Below are positions 17,105 to 24,797 of a stretch of DNA of 40,969 bases, one piece after another; position 1 is the first letter of the stretch; every line of letters starts with the position of its first letter. This stretch comes from CAZVEV01 sp964625865 (GTDB lineage Bacteria; Planctomycetota; Phycisphaerae; SM23-33). The DNA lies in the NCBI GenBank assembly GCA_964625865.1, contig CAZVEV010000016.1, positions 1 through 40,969 of the forward strand, in the 5' to 3' direction. Under the pieces are notes generated by a model. The model worked only from the letters and a program-made list of their open reading frames with translations. It was not told the DNA's origin and searched no databases. The translations under genes and the position numbers were made by a program.

Positions 17105-17595
17105 AGTCTTCCTTCTCTCAAACCGCCCGGCGCTGACCCGGCGGCGCTATTATGTCTGGCGACAAAAAAAGTGGGTCGCCTCGCCCACTTTCTCAAGCCT
17201 CAACCGGTTACCGTACCGATTGGGCCACCGCGATGGCCTATCCGTTCAGGTCGATACACGACCCTCCCGGCAGGACAAACACGCGGCCTCGTGAGCCTTC
17301 CCGCGCGGCAGGCCCGAGAGCCTGGCCTCGCGAGGCAAGTCTGGCGCGGGCCGATGCCTCAGCACGGCCTCAGCCTCTGGTCACGCACACCGTTCACTGT
17401 CGCGGCTCCCGCCTTGAAAACGCCACAGTTATCGTCTCTATCTCGTAAGAACTCATACTCGTCCACGTTCTGTATCGGCCATCAGCCTCGCTCAGCGTGT
17501 AGATACATACTCCACACCGTCCAGGCGGACCGGCACATTTCGCGCAAACTACACCGCTAACGCGAACCGGGTTGTCCCGCAACGCGGTTTTGTCA
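17105..17595 (-). promoter_or_regulatory. Long nusA leader or separate terminated RNA (about 490 nt)
   Basis: Sequence between the predicted transcription start (near 17595) and the nusA ATG. It is GC-rich with several possible helices, for example GTATC/GATAC arms enclosing GGCTGATGGCC (about 17473-17507). An intrinsic terminator sits 60 nt before nusA. I looked for signatures of RNase P RNA, tmRNA, SRP RNA and common riboswitches and did not recognise any. It is either an attenuated leader or an unrelated small RNA that ends at the terminator. Confidence 0.4.
17164..17191 (-). terminator. Intrinsic terminator upstream of nusA
   Basis: On the minus strand AAAGTGGG (17191-17184) and CCCACTTT (17175-17168) form a perfect 8-bp stem with an 8-nt loop, followed by further T residues (seven T in all, 17170-17164). 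It lies between the predicted promoter and the nusA ATG, so it would stop transcription before the operon unless it is bypassed. Confidence 0.8.
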
Positions 17596-17601
17596 GAGGC
17601 A

Positions 17602-17629
17602 ATTATAGAGGTGTCAATCCCACCGTCAA
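17602..17629 (-). promoter_or_regulatory. Sigma-70-type promoter pointing to nusA
   Basis: On the minus strand TTGACG (17629-17624), a 16-nt spacer and TATAAT (17607-17602). It is the best match to the housekeeping consensus in this intergenic region, and it faces the nusA-infB operon. Confidence 0.65.
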
Positions 17630-17670
17630 ATAAAAATCCCCCCCCAAACTCGCCGTCGTGCGGAATCGCC

Positions 17671-17699
17671 TTGCGACCGGACCGGCCCAACGCTAGAGT
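17671..17699 (+). promoter_or_regulatory. Possible serS promoter
   Basis: TTGCGA (17671-17676), 17-nt spacer, TAGAGT (17694-17699), about 50 bp ahead of the serS ATG. Both boxes are partial matches, so this is a tentative call. Confidence 0.35.
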
Positions 17700-17748
17700 G
17701 CCCTTTCAAACAGGCACTTGCTGCCTCGACGACAGAGAAAGACCGGCT

Positions 17749-19023
17749 ATGATCGACATCAAGCTCATTCGAGAAGACCCCGAGAAGTACATCGAGGCTG
17801 CCCAGCGAAAGAACGTGCGGGCTGACATCCCCGCCCTGCTGGACGTCGACGCCCAGCTCCTGGCCGCCCGACAGGAACTCCAGGACGCCCGAACGCAGCA
17901 GAATGCCGCCGGCAAGAGCATCGCCCAACTCAGCGGCCAGGACAAAGCCGACGCGATCGCGGCCATGACGGACCTGAAGGCCCGCGTCAAGGACATCAGC
18001 GAGCGGATCGACCAACTGGAACCGACGTTCAACGATCTGATGCTCCTGGTGGCCCAGCCGCCGGCCGACGACGTGCCGACCGGCCATGACGACACCGAGA
18101 ACGTCGAGATTCGCCTCGAGGGCCGGATCCGCCAGTTCGACTTCGCCCCCAAGGACCACGTCCAGCTCGGCCAGGACCTCGATATCATCGACATCCCCGC
18201 CGGCGTGAAGCTTGCCGGCTCGCGGAACTTCATCCTCAAAGGCGCCGCCGCCCTGCTGCATCAGGCGATCCTCCGCCTCGCCGTCGACCAGATGGTCGCC
18301 AAGGGCTACGAACTGATGACCGTGCCGGTCCTGGTCAACGAGAACGTGATGGAGGGCACGGGGTACTTCCCCGTCGGGCGCGACCAGGCCTACCTGTGCG
18401 AGCGAGACAACATGAGCCTCGTGGGCACGGCGGAGGTCTCGCTGACGGCCTACCATGGCGGCGACGTGCTAAGCGAAGCCGACCTGCCGAAGAAGACCAT
18501 CGGCCTGAGCACGTGCTTCCGCCGCGAGGCCGGGGCGGCGGGCAAGGACACCTACGGGCTGTACCGCGTGCACTACTTCGACAAGGTCGAGCAAGTCGTC
18601 GTCTGCCGCAATGACGACGCGGAGTCGCTGGCCCTGCACCAGGAGATCCTCGCCAACGCCGAAGACGTCCTGAAGGCCCTCGAACTGCCCTACCGCGTGG
18701 TCAACGTCTGCACCGGCGACCTCGGCCAGGGACAGGTCCAGAAGTTCGACATCGAGACGTGGATGCCCTCGCGCGAGAGCTACGGCGAGACGCACTCGGC
18801 CAGCCGGTTCGGCGAGTTCCAGGCCCGCCGCCTGAACATCCGCTACCGCGACGAGGCGGGCACGATGCGGTTCTGCCACACGCTGAACAACACCGTCATC
18901 GCCTCGCCCCGCGTGCTGATTCCCGTGATGGAACTGTACCAGAACGCCGACGGCACGATCACCGTGCCCGACGCCCTGCGCCCATACATGTGCGGCATCG
19001 AGACGATCGGACCCAAGACCTGA
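17749..19023 (+). CDS. serS: Seryl-tRNA synthetase
   Basis: A class II aminoacyl-tRNA synthetase that charges tRNA-Ser (and tRNA-Sec where present). The 424 residues start with MIDIKLIREDPEKYIEAAQR and a long coiled-coil arm that grips the tRNA (about 30-100). The catalytic core shows MEGTGYFPVGRDQAYL, the serine-binding LVGTAEVSLTAYHGG, motif 2 TCFRREAGAAGKDTYGLYRV and the late stretch SASRFGEFQARRLNIRYRD followed by NNTVIASPRVLIPVME. The ATG at 17749 begins exactly at the family N-terminus; the frame is open further upstream but that part does not look like protein. It is transcribed away from nusA. A small hairpin (19031-19045) follows the stop. Confidence 0.97.
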   Translation: MIDIKLIREDPEKYIEAAQRKNVRADIPALLDVDAQLLAARQELQDARTQQNAAGKSIAQLSGQDKADAIAAMTDLKARVKDISERIDQLEPTFNDLMLLVAQPPADDVPTGHDDTENVEIRLEGRIRQFDFAPKDHVQLGQDLDIIDIPAGVKLAGSRNFILKGAAALLHQAILRLAVDQMVAKGYELMTVPVLVNENVMEGTGYFPVGRDQAYLCERDNMSLVGTAEVSLTAYHGGDVLSEADLPKKTIGLSTCFRREAGAAGKDTYGLYRVHYFDKVEQVVVCRNDDAESLALHQEILANAEDVLKALELPYRVVNVCTGDLGQGQVQKFDIETWMPSRESYGETHSASRFGEFQARRLNIRYRDEAGTMRFCHTLNNTVIASPRVLIPVMELYQNADGTITVPDALRPYMCGIETIGPKT

Positions 19024-19030
19024 CGCTCGG

Positions 19031-19045
19031 CGGCGGATACCGCCG
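19031..19045. repeat. Small hairpin after serS
   Basis: CGGCGG (19031-19036), loop ATA, CCGCCG (19040-19045). No T-run follows, so termination by it alone is unlikely. Confidence 0.5.
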
Positions 19046-19054
19046 AATCGACGG

Positions 19055-19155
19055 CGAACGCGGGGCGTTGCCCCGCCGCTAAACGGTGCGTGCGAAACGG
19101 ATGCGCCCTTGTGAGCGGTCGCACAGTTTAGCGGTCGGGCAACGCCCGACGTTCG
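19055..19155. repeat. 36-bp imperfect inverted repeat
   Basis: Arms 19055-19090 and 19120-19155 match as reverse complements at 31 of 36 positions, with a 29-nt spacer. Each arm also contains its own smaller palindrome around GGGCGTTGCCC. A further partial copy (AACGCCCCG) follows at about 19165-19173. It lies between serS and the DUF4349 gene. It looks like a pair of REP-type units in opposite orientation. Confidence 0.8.
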
Positions 19156-19190
19156 TCGTTCGACAACGCCCCGTGTTGATCGCCTGAGTA

Positions 19191-19210
19191 TGCGCAGCTT
19201 TTTCTGCGCA
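19191..19210. repeat. Perfect 7-bp hairpin with T-rich loop
   Basis: TGCGCAG (19191-19197), loop CTTTTT, CTGCGCA (19204-19210). It lies about 90 bp upstream of the DUF4349 lipoprotein start. It could be an operator or an mRNA leader hairpin; nothing decides between these. Confidence 0.5.
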
Positions 19211-19302
19211 AATCGCTCCGGGGCAGATACAATTCCACGTGGCGCGGCGGGCGGACGCCGGCGCCGCCGATGAACTCGTGACGCACGTGAAGGAGACTCA
19301 CC

Positions 19303-20040
19303 ATGCAACGAGCCTCGACTGCCCTCCTGCTGGCCGCCGCACTGATACCCCTCGGCTGCGCGGCGGCGCCCATGTACAAGCTCGGCTACGCCGCGGATTC
19401 CGACGCGATGATCGCCGAACACCACGACGAGATGTCCAAGGCCGACAAGAAGACCGCCGAGCCGCTGGCCCCCCGCGGCCCCGACGGCCCGACGCGGGAC
19501 GCCGTCACCCCGCGGAAGGTCGTCTACACGGCGCGCCTGCAGATCATCGTCGCCGACGTGGCCTCGGCGCTGGCCCGCGGCGAGGTCATCGCCAAACAGC
19601 ACGGCGGATACGTGCAGCACCTGACGGGCAGCCGCATCACCCTCCGCGTGCCGGCCGAGAAGTTCCAACCCGCCGTCGACGACCTGGCCAAACTCGGCCC
19701 GCTCGCCGATCGCGACATCACCGCCCAGGACGTCACCGAGCAGTACACCGACCTGGAGATCCGCCTGACCAACGCCCGCGCCACGCTCAAGCGCCTCCAG
19801 GCCATCCTCGAAAAGGCCTCCAACGTCAAGGACGTGCTCGCCATCGAGCAGGAACTGGCCCGCGTGCGGACCGAGATCGAACGCATGCAGGGCCGCATGA
19901 ACCTGCTGGCCAGCCGCATCGCCTACGCCACGATCACCGTCACGTTCCGCCGCTCGTCCGACGTGCCCCAGCACATCCGCATGCGCTTGCCCTTCTGGTG
20001 GCTGGGACAACTGGGCCTCGAAACGCTGATGGATTTCTAG
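19303..20040 (+). CDS. DUF4349 domain lipoprotein
   Basis: A 245-residue lipoprotein with signal peptide and lipobox ending in LGC (Cys19). The middle matches DUF4349: ARLQIIVADVASALARGE, the GGYVQHLTGSRITLRVPAEKF stretch in part, DVTEQYTDLEIRLTNARATL (coiled coil) and YATITVTF. Typical family members end with a transmembrane helix; here the C-terminus is RLPFWWLGQLGLETLMDF and no clear helix is seen. AAGGAG lies 7 nt before the ATG. The role of the family is unknown. Reading on in frame past the TAG gives 19 more codons that end in a near copy of the same terminus (LMDFEMKDF), so the 3' end appears duplicated. Confidence 0.85.
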   Translation: MQRASTALLLAAALIPLGCAAAPMYKLGYAADSDAMIAEHHDEMSKADKKTAEPLAPRGPDGPTRDAVTPRKVVYTARLQIIVADVASALARGEVIAKQHGGYVQHLTGSRITLRVPAEKFQPAVDDLAKLGPLADRDITAQDVTEQYTDLEIRLTNARATLKRLQAILEKASNVKDVLAIEQELARVRTEIERMQGRMNLLASRIAYATITVTFRRSSDVPQHIRMRLPFWWLGQLGLETLMDF

Positions 20041-20125
20041 GTGGGGCAGACACTGGACGAAAGGCCCTGCCTGATGGACTTCGAGATGAAAGACTTCTAG
20101 GTGAGATAACCAGGGAGATCAGACC

Positions 20126-20593
20126 ATGAGACACGCCACATACGCTATCCTGATCGCAGCGCTGGCGCTGGCCGGCGGGTGCGGAACGATGGACCTGCCC
20201 GACAACTTCGTCGCCGTCGAAGACCGCGACCTGGGCCCGTACGAGGTCCGCGGCGTCTCAGCCGACGGGATGGTCATCGCCGCCCGACGCGAGGACAACG
20301 CCGAAAACGGGACCCTCGAATTCTGGGCCGAGGCGATCAAACGCGAACTGACCGGCCGCGGCTATACGCTGACCGGCAGCGACGCGGTCGAGTCCGACGG
20401 CGGGACGCCCGGGACGCTGATGACCTTCACCGCCCAGCGCGGCGGCAGGCCCTACACGTACCTCGCCGCGGTCTTCGTCACGAAGGGCACCTTCAGCGAC
20501 GGGGAGGTCCTGATCGCCGAAGCCGGCGGCCTGACCGAAGCCATGGACCCCCGCCGGGACGACATCCGCACCGCCCTGCTGTCGGTCAGATGA
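20126..20593 (+). CDS. Lipoprotein of unknown function
   Basis: A 155-residue protein with signal peptide and lipobox ALAGGC (Cys19). The rest is a small mixed alpha/beta domain with a predicted strand-rich centre (PYEVRGVSADGMVIAAR, PYTYLAAVFVTKGTF). I do not recognise a family. GGGAG stands 8 nt before the ATG. It lies 85 bp after the DUF4349 lipoprotein on the same strand and is probably cotranscribed with it, which suggests a shared envelope role. Confidence 0.8.
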   Translation: MRHATYAILIAALALAGGCGTMDLPDNFVAVEDRDLGPYEVRGVSADGMVIAARREDNAENGTLEFWAEAIKRELTGRGYTLTGSDAVESDGGTPGTLMTFTAQRGGRPYTYLAAVFVTKGTFSDGEVLIAEAGGLTEAMDPRRDDIRTALLSVR

Positions 20594-21274
20594 CCCCGAC
20601 GGCCCCCAAAAGGCCCAAGACCGCCCCGCGCCGTCGGCGGTGGGCACAGGTTTACACTTTGCGGGTGTAAATCCCCGCCCGACACGGGGCCCGGCGACCT
20701 CTAACACCATTTATCGAATAGCCTTGTACCAAGCGCGCCGGCCGCCGGCCCTGCTTGACGACCTTTACAGTGTAAACCTCCGTCATGCCGGCCGACCCAC
20801 CACAATAGAACCGTTTCCTGCTTGACACCAACCCGTCCGTCGTCCCTATTCCCTACTCTCGGTGTACATCGGGATTGCCCAGTGCCTCACCATGCTTTAC
20901 AGCACCTCGTTCCTTGACACCGCTCGGGCGTGCCACGCCCCTCCATTCACGCCATCGAGCACAGGTGTACTCAACCGATGATCCGTCTTCATACGTCGTG
21001 CGGGCGTGGGGCGATGGCGCTTCTCGGTCCGGCGTGGTCAGCGCCCAGCACACCATCGGCATGGAAAGCGCCCCGACCTGCGAAGGGCCGGGACGCCGTG
21101 TGTGTGATTGCCCGGTGGCCGTCCAGCGACGTCTGCGGCCAAGGGCGACGAGGCCACTGAAGGCGAGCACGCGGTTAATCGGGACGGGTACCATCTTTCG
21201 CGTCGGCCTGCCCCCGTGCAAGACCGCACCACCAACCGCTTTGAGCAGCAACCAGAAAAGGGCAACCGTCCCGA
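20594..21274. other. Intergenic region, no convincing gene
   Basis: About 680 bp. Frames on both strands that cross it lack ribosome-binding sites, normal starts and recognisable domains. The longest minus-strand frame would need a TTG start and reads like shadow sequence. The stretch contains TTTACAC-type inverted repeats near its left end, two TTGACACC copies and one arm of the GGGACGG repeat pair near its right end. It may be decayed sequence. Confidence 0.5.
20648..20779. repeat. Repeated TTTACAC/GTGTAAA half-sites
   Basis: A perfect hairpin TTTACAC (20651-20657) with GTGTAAA (20665-20671), and a second site TTTACAGTGTAAACCT (20764-20779). AGGTTTACACT (20648-20658) and AGTGTAAACCT (20769-20779) are exact reverse complements. 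The spacing of symmetric half-sites resembles an operator pair, but no promoter or target gene is evident. Confidence 0.5.
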
Positions 21275-21277
21275 TTA
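21176..21277. repeat. Inverted pair of GGGACGG-type elements
   Basis: Arm 21176-21199 begins TAATCGGGACGG and arm 21254-21277 ends CCGTCCCGATTA; these 12 bases are exact reverse complements, and over 24 positions 18 match. The right arm contains the stop codon of the small minus-strand lipoprotein gene. Confidence 0.7.
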
Positions 21278-21424
21278 TGGCTGTGTCTCGGTTCTTGTTG
21301 TCTCGCTCTCGTGGGTTTCCGAGGAACCACCGACGGGCTCATTGGCCCATTCCTGGAGTCCCGCGCATCCCGCAAAGAGTAGACACAGGGCGATGAGCAT
21401 CCAACTAAGCAATGTTTTTCTCAC
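21275..21424 (-). CDS. Small lipoprotein, 49 residues
   Basis: A short gene starting with GTG at 21422-21424, preceded by AAAGGAG at a normal distance (about 8 nt), and ending with TAA at 21275-21277. The product starts MRKTLLSWMLIALCLL and continues FAGC, a clean signal peptide with lipobox (Cys20), then 29 polar residues rich in Glu, Thr and Ser. Small lipoproteins of this type are often envelope tethers or entericidin-like peptides; no family is recognised. The last codons and the stop lie inside a short interspersed repeat, so the C-terminus may have been set by insertion of that element. Confidence 0.7.
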   Translation of the reverse strand: MRKTLLSWMLIALCLLFAGCAGLQEWANEPVGGSSETHESETTRTETQP

Positions 21425-21473
21425 GACTTTTCTCCTTTCGTAGGCAATGACCATGGTCCAGTGAGCACAGGCT

Positions 21474-21499
21474 CAAAATAGGTGACTGTCCCTAGTTTA
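21474..21499. repeat. Third GGGAC-type element
   Basis: CAAAATAGGTGACTGTCCCT and the following bases; read on the other strand it has the same layout as the elements at 21176-21277 (TAA, a GGGAC core, then GT and a pyrimidine-rich end TTTT). It lies between the propeller gene and the small lipoprotein gene. From memory, the string AATAGGTGACTGTCCC recurs in intergenic regions of planctomycete-like and other genomes near REP-associated transposases. Confidence 0.55.
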
Positions 21500-21596
21500 A
21501 GAAAGACAGGAAGGACCGCAAGGCGGGCAGGAAGACCGACGTCCGCCGACCGCGCAAACAGGAGTGAAGACGCCGCGGGTCAAAGGGCGCTGTTCT

Positions 21597-24500
21597 CTAT
21601 CTCAGCGCCACAATCGAGCCGGAGGCCAGGCTGAGGATGACCCGGCCGCGCGCGATGCACATGCCGTCGAATACGGGCGCCGACTTGATGGGACGCTGGG
21701 AGAGGATCTTGCCGGTGTCTGCATGGACGACGGCCAGGATGCTGCCTTCGGCGCCGCGCAGAGCATTCATGTTGGACAGCGCCCGTGTCGGCGGGCCGGC
21801 TATCACCAGTCGGGCGGCGCCGGCGGCCTTCGCTTCCGGTGCGCGGGCCAGGGCCATCGCGTGCACCATCACGGGGCATGTGGTGTTGGCCCACGCCGCG
21901 GTCCGCGGTTGCCTGCGGGCGTCCTTGCTCATGCGGTAGAGGCGGAACCGGCCGTAGCGCATCTCCCCGTACCCATAGGCGGACGTGTCGTCATAGACCA
22001 TCAGGCGGCCGTTCGGGGCCCCTCCCGTCCGCGCGAACCCGCCCCCGCCGGGACCGTTCTTGACACGTGAGCCGTACGTCATGCAGTAGCGGTGCCACCA
22101 TTTGTCATCGAGGAACCCGCCGGCGCTGTACAGGTGCGCCTTGTCCTCCTTGATCCTCGCCCCGGCCAGCGAGAGCCTCGCCTCGCGTATGAAAATCGAG
22201 TCGCCCACGCTCGACGGGATGTCGTAGAGCAGACCGGCGAGGTACAGCGTGTCGACGTTGTCCACGGTCTGACGACCGGTCTTGGGGTCGCGGTCGTAGA
22301 TCTGACGTTTCAACTGGAGCTGCCCTGTCCGCGCGTCGAGCTTCACGAAGTACATCCCGCCGTCGATGAACGAGGAGCGCCCGGCAAGCGCGAAGACCGA
22401 ACCGTCCCGCACGAGCACCGTGCCCGGAACGGGCCAGGGAGATTCCAACTGGTCCCGAGAGACGATGCATGCGTCCCGGGGCGCGGCGAGGTACGTCCAG
22501 ATCGGCGTGCCGGACCCGGCGTGCAGGCAGTGGATAACGCCGTCGGCCGAGCCGAAGGTGACGCGGCCGTCCTCGTACGCCGGCGGGGAGTCCACGCGCC
22601 CCCCGGCGAGGTACGACCAGATCCGCTTGCCCGTGCCCAGGTCCAGCGCGTGCACCGTGTGCCGCTGGGCGTCGCACACGAAGACCTTGTTGTCGGCCGA
22701 CGTGGGAGCACTCAGCGTGCCGCCCAGTTCCGTGCTCCACGCCACGGCCGGGCGGTCCGACACGGCTGAACGGACACCCCCACTTCGCGCGTTGTCACAA
22801 CGATACGTCGGCCAATCCGATTGCGGATTTCCGCCGTGAGCGGGCTTGCCCGCCGTCGCCTTGGCGAAGGCGGGCCCCTTGCGCAGTCGCGGGATCGCAT
22901 CCGACCAGCCGGCGGCCTTGCGGCTGCTGTAGGCGAAGAAGCCATTGAGCTTGGCGGCGTTGTAGCAGGCACAGGGGTGCGGCGGGGCATAGAGCAGGCC
23001 GTTGGCGGGCATCACGCCGTATTGGCACCCGCCGCGCGTCCAGGTGTGGCGCAGGCTCAGACCGCCTTCGAGATTGATCAGACCGATCCCCGTCCGGCCT
23101 ATGAGGATGAAGCGCTCGGTGGCCTTGTTGCGGAAGCAGCGATGGTGGTGTCCGAGCGTGAACGCCTCGTCCGCGTCGAGGGTCTTGACCACCTTGCCGG
23201 TCCGCAGATCGCGCCCCGTGACCTTTTCGATGTAGAACTCCTTGCCCATCTCCTCGGTCAACGCCGGCCGGATCGCCTCGTAGAAGTACCGCGCGGGACC
23301 GTTGGCCGCCCAGACCACGCCGTCGATCACGAACACGTCGGGCGATCCGTGGAAGCACTCGGAGGCCTCGGCGTTCCAGAGCTTCTTTCCGTCAGCGGCC
23401 GACATCGCCGTCAGCAACGCCGGGCCGCCGTGGGCCCGCACGCCGTTGACCAGCCGGGCGTTGCCCTTCCATTTCTCGGGCAGGTCCACCACGCGGTCGG
23501 CGCAGAGCACCACGCCGTCCTGGAACACGATCGTCGGGGCCAGCCACGACGGGCGCTTCGTAACGGAGGGCACCGGATGGCGCCATCGGACCGTGCCGTC
23601 CGACCGATTGATCGCCACGACAGCCTGCCCGTCATGGAAGAACAGGCGGTCGGCCCCGACGGCGAGCGAGGCCGACAGGATGTTGCACGCGGGCGGACGA
23701 CTGGTTTCCCACAGGGTCTTCCCGCTGGCGGCGTCCAGCTTGAGAACACGCTTGCGTGTCGGCTCGTTCGCATCGGCGGCGACCACGTACAACTTCCCGT
23801 CCTGATGCAGGACCTCCTCCGCGCCGGCCGTGCCCTTGAACGTCGTGCGCGTCTTGCCGGTCGCGGCGTCCAGGCACACCAGTTCACTGCCGTAGTCCAG
23901 CGCGGCATAGACGCGATCGCCAACGGCGACCAGGCGCCGGGGCAGGTTGGTCGGCCCGCTGCGGAAGCGCGTCTTCGGGGATTGCCATCTCTTGATCCCC
24001 CGCTGCCACAACGTAACGCCGTTAAAGGCGTCGCGAGCGATCAGGCGCCAGTCGGCGGGGAGCTTCGTGGTATGGGCCGGGCCGAGGTCCTCGATGGTGA
24101 ACAGGCGCCCGTTGGCACTGACCATGGCGCTGAGACTCGCGAGACGGTCGTGGTGCCTGCCGTACACCCTGCTGGTGACCCACTGCAGGCTGCGAGGGGA
24201 TGCGACCTGTCTGTCGCGCGACACCGCGTTGTTGTCCGGACCGTACAGGAAGTGGGTCCAGTCGTCCACGTCGCCGGGAACAGGCTTGGTGTAGGCCACG
24301 CGACCGCCGCCGAGGCGAGAGACCGGACGCGGGATGCACGAGGCCCCCTCAGGTCCGACCGCCACACCCCTCGGAGCGAGTACTCGCTTGATCTCTGCGG
24401 CGGGAATCTTGACCCGCGCATCCTGTATCACGACCAGGTTCACCACGTCCTGCCCATAGGGCAGGGTCCGGCCATCAGAGAGGCGGGCCGTCACCTTCCC

Positions 24501-24797
24501 GTAAACGCCCTTCGACCGGATGTGTTCGCGAGCCGTGCCGACGCGCCCCGGGTCAGTGTCCAGGCCCTGGACAACGGTCGATCCGCTCGCGCCAGCATCC
24601 GTCAACAGCTTCGGATTCCCGCAACCCACCACCACGACCAGGCCGCCTTGGATTCCTGTATCCTGGAGCGTGCTTTCGGCCGAAGCGGCCCGCGCGCAGC
24701 ACGCAAGGGCGATGGCAAGCGAGAGGCACATCGCTTTGCTGCCCCCCCGAAATCTCCCCGTCACCGGTGCCGTGTTGTCTTTCAAGTGCAGGTCCAT
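21597..24797 (-). CDS. Secreted methyltransferase-like / PQQ-type beta-propeller fusion
   Basis: About 1066 residues. A signal peptide (hydrophobic MCLSLAIALACCARAASA) is followed by a Rossmann-like segment resembling a SAM methyltransferase (LVVVVGCGNPKL then GLDTDPGRVGTAREHI, about 52-93). Then comes DDWTHFLYGPDNNAVSRD (179-196) and two blocks of PQQ-like propeller blades with motifs such as LVCLDAATGKT, LKLDAASGKTLWE and VHALDLGTGKRIWSYLAGG. Start choices are ATG 24797, GTG 24764 or ATG 24731; the signal peptide suits the later ones equally, and TTGACC lies upstream at about 24837-24832. No family function is proven. An in-frame palindrome encodes GPAFAKATAGKP between the two propeller blocks. 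Confidence 0.82.
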   Translation of the reverse strand: MDLHLKDNTAPVTGRFRGGSKAMCLSLAIALACCARAASAESTLQDTGIQGGLVVVVGCGNPKLLTDAGASGSTVVQGLDTDPGRVGTAREHIRSKGVYGKVTARLSDGRTLPYGQDVVNLVVIQDARVKIPAAEIKRVLAPRGVAVGPEGASCIPRPVSRLGGGRVAYTKPVPGDVDDWTHFLYGPDNNAVSRDRQVASPRSLQWVTSRVYGRHHDRLASLSAMVSANGRLFTIEDLGPAHTTKLPADWRLIARDAFNGVTLWQRGIKRWQSPKTRFRSGPTNLPRRLVAVGDRVYAALDYGSELVCLDAATGKTRTTFKGTAGAEEVLHQDGKLYVVAADANEPTRKRVLKLDAASGKTLWETSRPPACNILSASLAVGADRLFFHDGQAVVAINRSDGTVRWRHPVPSVTKRPSWLAPTIVFQDGVVLCADRVVDLPEKWKGNARLVNGVRAHGGPALLTAMSAADGKKLWNAEASECFHGSPDVFVIDGVVWAANGPARYFYEAIRPALTEEMGKEFYIEKVTGRDLRTGKVVKTLDADEAFTLGHHHRCFRNKATERFILIGRTGIGLINLEGGLSLRHTWTRGGCQYGVMPANGLLYAPPHPCACYNAAKLNGFFAYSSRKAAGWSDAIPRLRKGPAFAKATAGKPAHGGNPQSDWPTYRCDNARSGGVRSAVSDRPAVAWSTELGGTLSAPTSADNKVFVCDAQRHTVHALDLGTGKRIWSYLAGGRVDSPPAYEDGRVTFGSADGVIHCLHAGSGTPIWTYLAAPRDACIVSRDQLESPWPVPGTVLVRDGSVFALAGRSSFIDGGMYFVKLDARTGQLQLKRQIYDRDPKTGRQTVDNVDTLYLAGLLYDIPSSVGDSIFIREARLSLAGARIKEDKAHLYSAGGFLDDKWWHRYCMTYGSRVKNGPGGGGFARTGGAPNGRLMVYDDTSAYGYGEMRYGRFRLYRMSKDARRQPRTAAWANTTCPVMVHAMALARAPEAKAAGAARLVIAGPPTRALSNMNALRGAEGSILAVVHADTGKILSQRPIKSAPVFDGMCIARGRVILSLASGSIVALR
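22848..22875. repeat. REP-like palindrome inside the propeller gene
   Basis: A 28-bp near-palindrome (24 of 28 positions) with arms GCCCGCC/GGCGGGC, next to a smaller one (CGGGCTTGCCCG, 22841-22852). On the gene strand it encodes AFAKATAGKP. From memory, this translated string recurs in unrelated proteins of several environmental lineages, which marks it as an interspersed element accepted in frame. Confidence 0.75.

Noticed and set aside
17192..17600. RNase P RNA, tmRNA or SRP RNA
   Set aside because: The length would suit the first two, but none of the conserved core strings that I know of for these RNAs is present.
17394..17690. Minus-strand 98-codon frame upstream of nusA
   Set aside because: It runs across the predicted promoter, has no recognisable domain and its composition looks random.
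20853..21251. Minus-strand frame with a hydrophobic start (LLLKAVGGAVLHG)
   Set aside because: It needs a TTG start, has no ribosome-binding site, and the remainder is Arg-rich without features.
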